From: Otatea glauca
Lineage: Eukaryota > Streptophyta > Magnoliopsida > Poales > Poaceae
Assembly: GCA_036346275.1 (NCBI GenBank)
Contig: JAYEVK010000061.1
Location: forward strand, 124,001 to 188,000
DNA length: 64,000 nt
Reading direction: 5' to 3'
Both the position numbers and the translations under genes were made by a program. The notes under the pieces are model-generated. The model ran no database searches, was not told where the DNA came from, and saw only the letters and a list, made by a program, of their open reading frames with translations. Shown piece by piece: positions 1 to 11,083 of the stretch; positions within the stretch are counted from its first letter, which is position 1, and every line of letters starts with the position of its first letter.

Positions 1-80
1 AGGTTGTGTAGTTAGTCCCTTTATTGATTGATTGATGTGTAACGTATGTAGCTTTGTGCGAGCGTTGCTGTAGGTAGAAA
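1..80 (+). other. Actin 5' leader with probable leader-intron 3' end
   Basis: The 80 bases before the actin ATG include a T-rich stretch and the acceptor-like TTGCTGTAG ending near 73, followed by GTAGAAA and the start codon. Plant actin genes commonly have an intron in the 5' untranslated region ending about 10 bp before the ATG, so this is probably the end of that intron. The upstream leader exon and promoter are not in the window. Confidence 0.55.
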
Positions 81-413
81 ATGGCCGACGCTGAGGACAT
101 TCAGCCCCTCGTCTGCGACAATGGAACTGGTATGGTCAAGGTAAGACACTGGATTTCACAAAATGGTTCTGTCGCTTTTGTTATGGAAATGTAGTGTTCT
201 TGGTAACAGCTGGGTTGACAATGTGACTGATGGCAGGCTGGATTTGCGGGAGATGATGCACCGAGGGCTGTTTTCCCCAGCATTGTGGGCCGCCCACGCC
301 ACACCGGTGTCATGGTCGGGATGGGACAGAAGGATGCTTATGTCGGTGATGAGGCACAGTCCAAGAGGGGTATCTTGACCCTCAAGTACCCCATTGAGCA
401 CGGTATCGTCAGT

Positions 414-448
<35 letters not shown>

Positions 449-1686
449 CTTCTACAATGAGCTCCGTGTGGCCCCGGAGGAGCACCCCGTTCTTCTCACT
501 GAGGCACCACTGAACCCCAAGGCCAATCGTGAGAAGATGACCCAGATCATGTTCGAGACCTTCAACACTCCTGCTATGTATGTCGCCATCCAGGCTGTCC
601 TCTCGCTGTACGCCAGTGGTCGTACCACAGGTGAGCTCACTCTTTATTGAACTGCAGCCTTTAGGATGAAAAATCTTGAAATTTTGCACGTTCCCATGTA
701 GATGAGTTTAATTTGGAAATATTTCAACTGATGATGCAGCATCGTTAAATTATTTGTACGATATGTGTGATAATTTTTTTCAAAGAAACCTGATAGGCAG
801 TTCTCATACATGGACTGCTCCAGAACATGCTCACATTGTTGGCATTCTTGATATAATCTCTGAAAGGGGGTCAATATTATGATTCGTTACAATTGTCAAC
901 AACTTAATATACCCTCTTGCCTGTCTCAGGTATTGTTTTGGATTCCGGAGATGGTGTCAGCCACACTGTCCCCATCTATGAAGGATATGCTCTTCCCCAC
1001 GCTATCCTTCGTCTTGACTTGGCTGGGCGTGATCTCACTGACTACCTCATGAAGATCCTGACCGAGCGTGGTTACTCATTCACCACTACGGCTGAGCGGG
1101 AAATTGTGAGGGACATGAAGGAGAAGCTTGCCTACATTGCCCTGGACTATGACCAGGAAATGGAGACTGCTAAGACCAGCTCGTCTGTGGAGAAGAGCTA
1201 CGAGCTTCCTGATGGGCAAGTTATCACCATTGGTGCTGAGCGTTTCCGTTGCCCTGAGGTCCTCTTCCAGCCATCCTTCATTGGAATGGAAGCTGCAGGT
1301 ATCCATGAGACTACCTACAACTCCATCATGAAGTGCGATGTGGATATTAGGAAGGATCTGTATGGCAACATTGTTCTCAGTGGTGGTACTACTATGTTCC
1401 CTGGAATTGCTGATAGGATGAGCAAGGAAATCACTGCCTTGGCTCCTAGCAGCATGAAGATCAAGGTGGTTGCTCCTCCTGAAAGGAAGTACAGTGTCTG
1501 GATTGGAGGATCCATCTTGGCATCCCTCAGCACCTTCCAGCAGGTAAATAAACATTGCAGCAATATACTGTTTATTTCACGAACCTGAGTGATTTGCTTA
1601 CACGTTACATGCCATTGCAGATGTGGATTGCAAAGGCTGAGTACGATGAGTCTGGCCCGTCCATCGTGCACAGGAAATGCTTCTAA
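81..1686 (+). CDS. ACT: Actin, complete four-exon gene
   Basis: Encodes actin, the ATP-binding subunit of cytoplasmic and nuclear microfilaments. Coding exons are 81-140, 237-630, 930-1543 and 1621-1686, every intron having GT..AG ends. The joined reading frame is 1134 nt, giving 377 residues, the standard plant actin length. Visible hallmarks are the start [15 protein letters not shown] with the nucleotide-binding loop, the [18 protein letters not shown] segment in exon 2, [11 protein letters not shown] at the start of exon 3, and the C-terminal end SIVHRKCF. Introns fall after codon 20, inside codon 152 and after codon 356, the positions conserved in plant actins. The start follows a likely leader-intron acceptor (TTGCTGTAG, ending near 73), as expected because plant actins usually carry an intron just upstream of the ATG; the promoter is outside the window. 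No frameshift or stop is seen. Which actin subclass it belongs to cannot be decided here. Confidence 0.98.
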
Positions 1687-3420
1687 TTCTTCCGACCCAA
1701 GAATGCAAGCCAAGAGGAGCCGTTATTGCTACCCTCCTGCTTCGTTTCTTTCTCTTTTTGCTCCTGTTTCTTCATTAGCGTGGACAAAGTTTTCAGCCGG
1801 CCTATCTGTTATCGTTTTCCTCAATTGAAAGACTGTAATTTCTATTGCTACCCGTGCTTCTCACTTGTGATTTTGGACACATATGTTCGGTTTATTCAAA
1901 TTTAATCAGATGCCTGATGAAGGTACTAGAAAAATGTGAATGGTGTTCTACTTGTTTTGGGTTATCGATATCTTGTTAAATGAATAATATTAAATTATCT
2001 TAATCCCATTATTGTTACATGAGGTACCGCAATGCAGTATGCAAGCAGCAATGAATTCATGAGCTTCTTGATTAGCCATCTGGATCCTAGATCGTTGGTA
2101 AATTCGTTGCCAGTAAGCTTTGTGTTGTGATTGGTTTGAAATGTTTTGAGTAATCTCTTGTGCCTTTATTGCGTCTGTTTTTGATTGGTGGGTTATATCT
2201 GATGCCTTCCTGTCTTGGCCCTTGGGTGTTGTGCTGGAATATGCATCAGATAAATTCTCTTGTGAAGGCTTTATCAGCATTCAGTACATGAGCACGCTTT
2301 GCTGCTTAAAGCTGTACTGTTCAAGACATTCCTGTATGAAAGAGGAATCTTTTTCTCTTTACTTCAAACAAGATGCGAGGGAGAATGGGATCATGTGATG
2401 CTATGATGCTGTTGCCTGGTTTTTGTACATGGTTCATTAGGATATTTGAGATCTACCTCATGTCAATTGGGGTGACGGTATGAAAATACCATAGCTTTGA
2501 CAGGTAGGACACCATACGAGACCTGATCTAGTCAATGTGGGTGCTTTCTGCCGTCTGTGTTCAAGAAAGTGGTTTAGTTCTGTTACACCTATGTTTCGTG
2601 CCTCCCTCCATAAGTTGGTGTTTGAAACTTGATAGTTTTTTGTTTTAGCTATATTCGTTAGTATCGAGTGGAAATGGGGTGGTTCCATGGTGTTTACGCA
2701 ACGTTGCAATCAAGGTAAAATTCCTGTTTTTAGGTCTTGGGCGAAAGGCTCCAAAAAGTGGCTTAATTCGACCACGCTTTCTAGAGTTTGTTTATGTGCT
2801 GTCTTAGCCTCTTTTTCTTTCTTTCTTTTTTTTTGAGAGAGAGACGCCGGAACACATTTCAGATTATATCCACTTGTTTTCCTTGAAAAGAAAAACAAAA
2901 GGTTATGATTGTTGTTTTCTTTGCATTGTTCTGTAGCAAACTTTTCAATCCATATGAGGCTTAGGCTTGTACTTTTGACGACTCAAAACATATAATGTTC
3001 AGTATAAAAAAAACCATATAATGTTCTCTTGAGTCTGGACAAAAAGTTCCAGAACCTGTAAATTTGTTTATCTATTGGTTTTCATACATCCATGTCTTTT
3101 CATGATATACTAATGTCATTACACAGTTACCATCATTCATCGAGCTTATGGTTGCCGTATATAATCTTTAAGCCTAGGCTTGTTACTTGGAGTAGCAAAC
3201 GGGCATATAGACATCACATATGGGTGATGAGGGCATCACTACCTCGAATACACACAACACTTCTCCGCAAAATACTAGGCAATGATCTATGACGAGGGCA
3301 CGTGCAAGATGAGGCAAAATACAGTTGAATTATCAGGTGAGCTCGTTTCTAGGAGTTCATAAATTTTCTATTGAGTATAGATTGCTATCTAAGTCATTTG
3401 ATGTTATTCTACTCAGAAAC
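1687..3420. other. Actin 3' UTR and intergenic DNA
   Basis: The first few hundred bases are AT-rich with T-runs and should hold the actin 3' untranslated region and polyadenylation site; no single poly(A) signal stands out. The remainder has only short ORFs on both strands with no recognisable protein motif. No gene, RNA or element boundary could be supported here. Confidence 0.6.
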
Positions 3421-4341
3421 CAAGATGAGGGAAGCAACACTACTACCACAACAAGTCTAGGCCGACCCTGTTTCAATTCCACATCAATGCGGAGTCAGCT
3501 TGATACGAGCATCTTTGACCCATCCACAACTCACGCCGACCAATCTGTGACCAGTGCCCGACTAGTCCGCAACCCAGGGGACCAGTTTGTGTCCAGCGTC
3601 GACCAGTCCGCAACCCACACCGACCAGTTTACGACCAACATCCACCAACAACGGCCGCGACCACTGCCAGACAATATCCACGAACACCCAAGGTAGTATC
3701 TGCGACCAAGATTACTCGTGAACAGTATAGCAACTGATGCTTTGTAATATTCCTTAATTAGTTTGAATAGAGTCTTGTTGTCCTACGATAAAAGGTCTGT
3801 TGGGCTGACTGCAGATCTCTTCAACCGAATAGGATTTGTTTTACGTTTTTGTTAGGATTTGTTTCCTTGGATTAAGTCTTGGATTCCTACGTCTAAGAGT
3901 TATGTTGGGACAGCAGTATATCTCTTTAGCTGTAAGTTTAGAGGAGTCTATTTGTAACTAATATAAATACCTAGGTACTATGTTATTGTAAGGTGGGCTT
4001 GTTCAAATTAGTTTTCCCACCGTGAAACTTCGTCGTGTGTTCTTGTGTCAACTAGACCAACATCTGCGATTGCAGGCCTCAACCCTTACGTATAAATACT
4101 TGATTTCTGCAATATTCAGATTACTTTTTACCTTGTTCTTGCTTGTTCTTCGATTGCTCGCAGGAATTGATCTTCGAGATCAGGTCAACCGTGTTTCTAG
4201 CTAAGTCGATAACAATTCCGAAATTGGTTCAGCGATTGTTTGACGTATCAGTCGTGTACGGTTGGTAGCCAGATCATGAGAGTCGTCTCCACAAATCATA
4301 GATATTCTTCTCATCGAAAGATCGGGACCCATCGAGCAACA
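3421..4341 (+). mobile_element. LTR retrotransposon fragment: degenerate repeats plus probable LTR
   Basis: Bases about 3510-3670 hold degenerate repeats of a CCGACCAGT-type motif. From about 3743 (TGTAATATTCC) a probable LTR follows, with an ATAAATACC TATA-like box near 3962 and a second TATAAATAC near 4092, ending near 4341 in CAACA. The stretch with the CTCGCAGGAATTGATCT motif and GTTCAGCGATTG resembles, from family knowledge, the U5/leader of grass RIRE2/Dasheng-type gypsy LTRs. I found no matching 5-bp duplication, so the edges and the solo-LTR status are uncertain. Confidence 0.45.
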
Positions 4342-4460
4342 TCAATGGGTTTGATGAACAAAACAACCGCAAATTGAGGTGGCTGGAATCATTTCTAGCT
4401 GCAAACACACATGGTAGTTAGAAGCAGGAATTCTTTCAAATTTTCTTCAACAAACAGGGG

Positions 4461-4838
4461 TTTCATTCCATGCTAGGGTTAGGGTAGCACCAATTGAAGA
4501 AAAGATTGTTCAAAATCGTCTGAGATGGTTTGGACACCTCTAACGGAGGCCTCCTGAGACACTGGTACGTAGTGAAAATTTAAATTGGCTCGAAAACTTA
4601 AGAAGCAGAGGTTAACCGAGACTGACGTGGAAAGAAGCAGTCAAAAGAGACCTGAGGGGTCTGAACATTCCCAAAGATTTGGTATTGGATAGAAGTACAT
4701 GAAAGTTAGCGATTCACGTACCGGAATCATAACCCAAGATAAAAGATTTAGGGGTTTTATTGACTTTGATTGAGTTTCTTTCTAAACCTACTCCAACCTA
4801 TCTAGGACAAAAGGCTTGTGATTGTTGTTGTTGTAAAG
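4461..4838 (+). mobile_element. 5'-truncated LINE (3' end of ORF2) with target-site duplication
   Basis: Translation gives RVAPIEEKIVQNRLRWFGHL, then (after a stop replacing a sense codon) RRPPET, and further on TWKEAVKRDLRGLNIPKDL and WKLAIHVPE. This is the C-terminal end of plant L1-type reverse-transcriptase ORF2. The element finishes in a GTTGTTGTTGT tail (about 4823-4834), typical of plant LINE 3' ends. An 11-bp direct repeat, ACAAACAGGGG, lies at 4450-4460 and 4839-4849 and is the target-site duplication. Only about 380 bp of the 3' end were inserted, as usual for 5'-truncated LINEs, and a stop codon shows that it is dead. Confidence 0.85.
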
Positions 4839-4913
4839 ACAAACAGGGGACTGAAAGAGCTAGCTTTAACTCGAAAACTATAACAAAACGTGTGCGTTAT
4901 AGTGCCATGTTCA

Positions 4914-7406
4914 TCACAATGTACATTGACTAACAATTTCATGTTTCATTTGAACAACCTCAGCAAAAGCAACCTGAAGAGTTTGTTGTGCAAAGTTAAA
5001 AATTTCCCCGAATGTTGGATCTTTCCCTGACATATCTAAGGGCATCACAGTGAAGCTCGCTATACCGCAAACTTTCGTCACACAAAACCATTTTTAGCTT
5101 CTTTCGTCCACCGTTTCAATATGTAAAACTCTGGTATGGCACGTACATCAAGAGCTAAGAATACTCTTCTGTATAAGCCGACATATGACACCAGAACTCT
5201 CAAACTTACAGCAGCTACATTTAGCTCTCTTGCCAGATGTATCATAGCTGACTGTGCATGTGGCTTCAGTATCCTCCTTCCTGACTATACACAGCAATGA
5301 GCCTACCATTGTCAAGATTAGAAATATAATAACCTAATGATTCAATGAATTCTTCCTCGAATATGTTAAAAACTGTCCTTGTGTATATTTCTGACACTTG
5401 TTTCAGCATGTTTGAGGGTGTTCTTAGAACAGGTCTGGTAAAAGATGTGGCTAGATCTTCTAGAGCTTCCCTTTCTGACCAACCTGCCATCACATTTTCA
5501 AACAATGAACTGAAGACTGGCAAAGCTGTTCTTGTGTTGATGTACTTCTCAAAGGAGTTTTTCAAGCTTTCAGGTCTCTGAGTTGCTGAAAGATCACCAG
5601 TAAATACATCTTTGAAATATACAGAAGCCCATTTTTGCCGAATTCTGTCTAGCGACTGGAGCCATAAGTTGTCATCCAGGCCATAATTATCAAGGACTTT
5701 CTTCCAACCTGACTCAAACATTTCAACTGTTTCGGGCTCATTGACACACACAGAGAATTCATCTTTAAAGGAAGAACATCCAAAATATGTATTAGCCAAA
5801 ATTTCCTTGCATCTGTTTAATATCTGAGAAGTACAGTACCTATGGTGTGTTTGTGGAAAATACTTTTGGTATTGTTGAACCAATGGCTTCATTATAACTA
5901 GTAGTTAGCGATGTAGGATGGTGTGAACCCATTGCTGTGATCCAGTTCTGAAATAGCCAAACATAGGAAGCCTCTGTAAAATCTGTTAGTAATGCACAGC
6001 GGATGATTGACCCCGGTGAACATAACCAACGGCAAAAAGTCCTTGTTCTCGGCAAAAGATGTATCAAGTGTTACAGCACCTCCAAAATAGTAATATGATG
6101 TTCTTGCTTTAGCGTCAGCCCAGAAGGCATGGGCCAAGCAATCGTTTTTTTTTTCAACTTGAAATGCATATGAAAATGTGGTATTCTCAGCATTCAGCCG
6201 CTTGAAGTACCCAAGAAGCTTTTCAGTATCATCCACATCGAAAGCACTATGGCAAGGTTCTATTATTTCTCTATCATTTGGAGCTTGGTTCTCAAAATTC
6301 CTCCCTAGGTCTCCTAGCTGCGGATTCAAGGTCGAAGCAATTGAATTCCCTTGAAGAACACTAGTTTTTGCAAGAACGACGACTTCGCTGTTTGACTGAA
6401 TGTAATGCACCTTGTTTGGTACACCAACCAACTCATGTGTATGTGCCAAGAAAAGCTTTGAAACAAGCCATTTATCGTGGTCCCTTTTCTTTATCTCAAA
6501 CATCGCCTCACAACCTTCCCTTGGAGCAGCTCGATTTCTCCTTTTCTTGTTCTCATTATTATTTTCTTCACAAGGTATAGCTCCTCCCTGTTGAAGTATA
6601 AGTGAATTGCCCACATTTCCTCATAAGCTTAAGCTTTTGGGTGAACTGGCTGGTGCATGCAACTCAATATGGTATCAGAGCCCACATTTTCTCATAAGCT
6701 TAAGCTTTTGGGTGAATTGGTTGGTGCATGCAACTCAATACTCCCTTGGTGCAAACAAAGCGCCACATTACAAAAGTTTTGTACTCTGGCGAACGGCGGG
6801 ATAATCTGATACGTACATCAAAGCCCATACGGCTAGCATAGGCATAATAGAATGCCTGGGCAGCTTCATGAGAAGGGAATTCCATTCACACAAATGGTTC
6901 TAATTGGGCATATTCCTCAGGTGCAACATATCTCACTATGCCAACATGATTGTGTTCCTTGATAAGCTTCACCACAACCCACCGCCCATGGTACTTCTGA
7001 GTAACCTGGATTATTGCATGACAACCCTCCCTTATTGTTGGACGCTTTTTCTTTCTCTTGCCAGCGTCATAGTTTTGCTTCTTATGATGTGGAAGCCCTC
7101 CTTTGAACACACAAAACACCGCATGATAATACACTCATCATTCCTTGAACGACGGGACTTGCAAATGCGCACATAGAAACCTCCCCGACTAAAATAAGCC
7201 ATGTAGAACACTTTTGAAGCCTCCTCTGATACAAACTCCATGCCAACGAAAGGTTCACTATTTTCTAGATTCTCCTTACTGGAATTGTTATTCATGTCAA
7301 CCAGTTGGCTGCTGACATCAAATGCCATCCGGTTTTCAATGTGATCATCATTAAGATCAACACTGTTGTCCCTGAAAGGATCGTCTTCGCTTGAGGCACT
7401 CTCCAT
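4914..7406 (-). pseudogene. FAR1-RELATED SEQUENCE (FRS) pseudogene, tandem FAR1 domains
   Basis: FRS proteins are transcription factors domesticated from MULE transposases. Reading from 7406 leftwards: an acidic start MESASSEDDPF; a first FAR1 DNA-binding domain (GMEFVSEEASKVFY.., RCFVCSKEG, then REGCHA and HNHV); a second FAR1 domain (MEFPSHEAAQAFYYAYASR, FVCTKG, REGCEAMFEI, HTHELV); the MULE transposase domain (LDTSFAENKDFLPLVMFTG); VWLFQNWITAMG; and the SWIM zinc finger CSCCKFESSGVICR at about 5176-5225, whose expected final His is Leu. The C-terminus ends at the stop at 4914. Damage: frameshifts near 7100, 6010, 5855, 5275 and 5165, a nonsense TGA at 6886-6888 where the tandem domain suggests Gly, and a repeat insertion at 6610-6740 inside the second FAR1 domain. 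It is a former gene rather than a current MULE, because no terminal inverted repeats were seen around it; introns could not be assigned. Confidence 0.85.
6610..6740. repeat. Two 60-bp direct repeats flanking a tRNA-Met primer-site motif (TRIM/SMART-like remnant)
   Basis: Copy one (6610-6669) and copy two (6681-6740) start CCCACATTT and end GCATGCAACTCAATA, differing at only a few bases. The 11-bp spacer TGGTATCAGAG, continuing into GCCC, equals the primer-binding site for initiator tRNA-Met used by many plant LTR retrotransposons. Short repeats around such a site suggest a remnant of a terminal-repeat retrotransposon in miniature. It interrupts the second FAR1 domain of the surrounding pseudogene. 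I could not define a target duplication. Confidence 0.6.
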
Positions 7407-8020
7407 GACAACAACTGAATGCTGCCTAGCAGCCTAAGCATAAGTTAATCAGGAGGGTGTGTTTCAAGAACTAAAGAGTCACATGCTCTGGAAAAAAGGG
7501 ACAGCAGATCAAATTCAATCCTTTGGTATAACAACACATGCAAAATGTGTCATGAAAAAAAATTAAGCTGACCCAACTAATTACCTAAACGAAAAGGAAA
7601 CTTCCTTTTAGACTACATGTTTATAGTTCATTGGAAGCTTCAGAGTGCAGACCAAAATGTTAAAATTTATGCAACCAAGATTAGCAAGATGCTACAATAG
7701 TATAATACATCAGTATGTTTCTCATCAAGGCAACCTGCAAGGTTTTTGTTGTTTACCATCTACAAACATAGTATTGTCGAAGAAAAGGGCATAAAGTTCT
7801 TGGTTTTCTCAAGGTGGTAAAAAACCATACCATGGAAGCCAGATTCTATTCAAATGGAAAACAGCGTATCAGATTGTAGAATTGAACTATAAAATGCATA
7901 ATCATATATCCTACCTGCTTTCAATAGCGCCACATTTTATATCTAATTACGATTTGAATATCTAGTTTATACATCTTGAAACAATTACATTTGCGGTATG
8001 GCATCATCAAAAATATTTTA
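7407..8020. other. Upstream region of the FRS pseudogene, no gene seen
   Basis: AT-rich DNA with no ORF of note. It would have contained the 5' untranslated region and promoter of the minus-strand FRS gene. No promoter element could be assigned with confidence. Confidence 0.5.
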
Positions 8021-8025
8021 AATAT

Positions 8026-11000
8026 TGTAACAACCCAATTTTCTCCTTTGTTAAAAAAATCTTAAATTAAGTATTTCAAAATTTTGGTTGTTATTTGGAG
8101 TTATTGCAATATTCAAATCCAGATTGAAACCATTCAAAATCAAATGTCTGAATTTGTTTTCCCTCCAATCCTTGTTGGGTTGAGCCCACTATTGTTCTCT
8201 TCTCCTTGGCCCATCCCTATTCTCTTTCTCTTTCTTCCTTTACTTGGGCTGCAACATGCCAGGCCCATCTCCTTTCCAGCCCAGGCTGGCCCAGCTCCTG
8301 CTCGCTTCTGTCGGCACGCAGCAGCAGCATTGCAGCTCACTCTATGGCCATGCTGCCTGCGTCCATTTGAAGCACCACATGTGCACCCCGTTTGGAAAAG
8401 CTTGCAATCAAGCCAGCATTGCCACACACCTTCCTCTCCTGATGTTTCCTTCGGCGTTACGTCCAATCAAGCATGACGCCAAAACCGTTGCACATTGAAG
8501 CAGCGTGGCCGCCACATCCATCGAGCCCACCCCACACCCTCTCCTCTGCCTCCCTCGCCCCATAAATATGAGCACCAGGACCGCCTCGCGCTCCTATTCG
8601 GTTGCCCCCCCCCCCCAACAAACTGCAACTTCTATCTCGCTTCCGTTTGGCCGAAACACGCCGCACCGCCACCTCACCTCCCAGATCTCCCTCTCCGGCG
8701 ATCTCCTTGCAAATTTGTCCATGTCATATCGTGTTCCCGAACCAATCTTCATCGCTTCTGTCTGAGCGCCGCTGAGCCCCTGTTGAAATCAACCACACCA
8801 TCGTCTTTCTCGCATCACATTCTACGCTGTGCTCACTTCTTAACCGAAAGGCCAAAACCCCGCCGAAGCTCGTTGTTGCCGTCCGTCTCCACCTTGGCCG
8901 TCATTCTGCTCATCGCCGACATAGCCGCTGTCCATCCCTGCCCGTGATACCACTGTCCATTGCTTCCCCGAAGATCACGCCAACCCGTTTTCCCCACCAG
9001 CCTCGCTTCTCACAACGCCTTTCACAGTCGCCGTCGCCGCCGTCCAAAGAAGTCACGTCGTCTCCTCTGATCTTGTTCTCTCTATTTGTCTCACTTACTG
9101 GTGGGTCCCGCTGGTCAGACTCCATCCAAAAATCGAACCAGCTATTCCAGTTTTTGATGCATGGGACCTACAACGGTTTATTTTGATTAAACCGGTTCAT
9201 TACTTTGTTAGTATGACATGCGGACCCCACCTGTCAGTCTCTGGATCCTTCTGAAGGAATATTTCAGGGAATATTCCTCTCCCTCTAAATTTCCAGCATA
9301 TTTCCGATAGTCCCTTCTTCTCCGTACAAACTCCAAATCGAACGGTTCCAGTCCTAAATTCATCTAAAATCATCATTTATCTCTTTGTGTTAATTTTATA
9401 TTTTTTGCATTTTATTTATTTTCTGGTATCTATTTGTATCGTTTTTTGCGCGTAAAAACCAATGTTATCGAAGCAAGCTTGGAGCAACCGGAAGAAGTGA
9501 CACCCACTTGTGACGAAGGTAAGTCTTTTTTGACCATATTGTTCCTATTGTTTTCGCAACTTTATTTTATATTGCTTCAAATTAGTATACATGACTGATT
9601 ACATAAAATGATAATATTTCTTGTTAGGAATTGGTAGCTAATCCTAATTGAAATTTACCTCCTTGATGATGTTGACGTTCATGAACCTTTGTCGCCTAGT
9701 ATAGTTGATCCGCTGTAATGAGTACATTATTGGTGGATTAGTTTAGTTCGGTAAAAAATGCTTAGACTCGCTATATTAGTTGGTATCATCCCATGGGTGG
9801 GAATAACTGAAAATTTGTTTGGCAATATGTACTACCATTGGTTTTTAAAATAAAATAAAATGGAAAACTGATTTAGACTTGGACGGATAGTAAGTTGAGG
9901 CAGGTGCAGATTGAACACGATACCTTGTAATGTGATAGTTCCGCCCGAGTCAATTAAGAACTGCCGTTTGTGTCTATCCAAACCGAGCAATATATTACAA
10001 CCACATGTCCAGGGTCGAGTGGACCAGGCCGAGTAATTTGCAATGGCTTAGCTTTGATTTCGCTAGTTGGAGGGACATGGGTACCAAATCAAGACAATTT
10101 GTTTCCATACGACACAAGAGGGGGCTTTTAACTGGGCAACTATAACCCTTCGGTGGTGAAATCTTAGCGAGTGGAGTTAGGTTAGGTTGGCGCATTGTAA
10201 AACTATGTCATGATCTCTTAGCCACATACTTAAGGAAATGTGTAATTAGCTTGGCGATATGAGATGATCATGTCTTGTGGATAAAATGTACAACCTCTGC
10301 AGAGTGTAAAACTATTCAAACAGTCATGCTCATTGTAAAGGGCAGGGGTGTTTTCACAAGGTAGTTTTATGGATTTATTTTAAAAGGAGCTTTTGGGAAC
10401 CCGTGAGTGGTTAAAGCTCACAGGTGTTTATTCTGGCAGTTAGAGCCAGTTAGGTAGATGAAACTTGATTCGTTGAACTTTGGCAGTTAGAGCCTTAATA
10501 CTAGTGTTGGTAGCAAGAACCTTGGCAGAAAAATATTTAGTTTCACTTATTGCAACTAGTTTGTCAAATGATTGCTTTTGGAAAACTTTGGCTCGTTAGA
10601 AATTTAAAATGTGGCTTTACTTCGAAAGAACCCTAATATGACTTATGGTTAAGCTTTGCATCTATGTAATTGCATTGTTCCCAAGACTTGAGAGTACACT
10701 ATGTACTCACATGCTACACAAACAAGTCTCAGAAGTCTTTGAAGACACTGAGGACGATTATGACTTCTACGCGTGTGGCTACAACAAAGGACAGCCAGAG
10801 TACTAAGCGTGTATCCGCAGTCGATTGCCTGTGGGCAAATTGATGGACCATATCATCTGGAGTTTATCTTGTTCCAGTTTTCGCTGGTTGTAAAACTTGA
10901 GGTCATGTGACCATTACTGTAATAAGTGGCCATAAGGCCAGTACATTGTTACTTTAGTTTATGTTAGGTACCGCATTTTGGTTATGATTCATCATTGTTT

Positions 11001-11078
11001 TCAACTGTGTGCACTAACTTGATCTAGGACTGGTGTAGAAATACACAGAGGGTTCAGATTCAGAAATCTGGCCTGACA
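8026..11078 (+). mobile_element. Solo LTR, long-LTR family (copy A, 3.05 kb)
   Basis: The element begins TGTAACAACCC and ends CTGGCCTGACA, i.e. TG..CA termini, and is flanked by a perfect 5-bp direct repeat AATAT (8021-8025 and 11079-11083). Its first 150 bp, the CACAGAGGGTT motif near the end and a mid-region around 9520 (GGTAAGTC, then GACCATATTGTTCCTA) match copy B at 18037-20983 on the other strand. No gag or pol coding sequence lies inside, so it is a solo LTR left by recombination. The TGTAACAnCCC start and 3-kb length suggest a gypsy family with very long LTRs; lineage is inferred. The C-rich ORFs inside (8084-9190) look like non-coding LTR sequence. Confidence 0.85.
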
Positions 11079-11083
11079 AATAT

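Noticed and set aside
156..689. 177-codon minus-strand ORF over actin
   Set aside because: Antisense shadow of the conserved actin exon 2.
3325..3696. 123-codon ORF as a protein gene
   Set aside because: Much of it is translation of the degenerate ACCAGT repeat next to an LTR fragment.
8084..8947. Pro/Ser/His-rich ORFs at 8.1-8.9 kb
   Set aside because: They lie inside solo LTR A, overlap on both strands and show no domain; C-rich composition explains their length.
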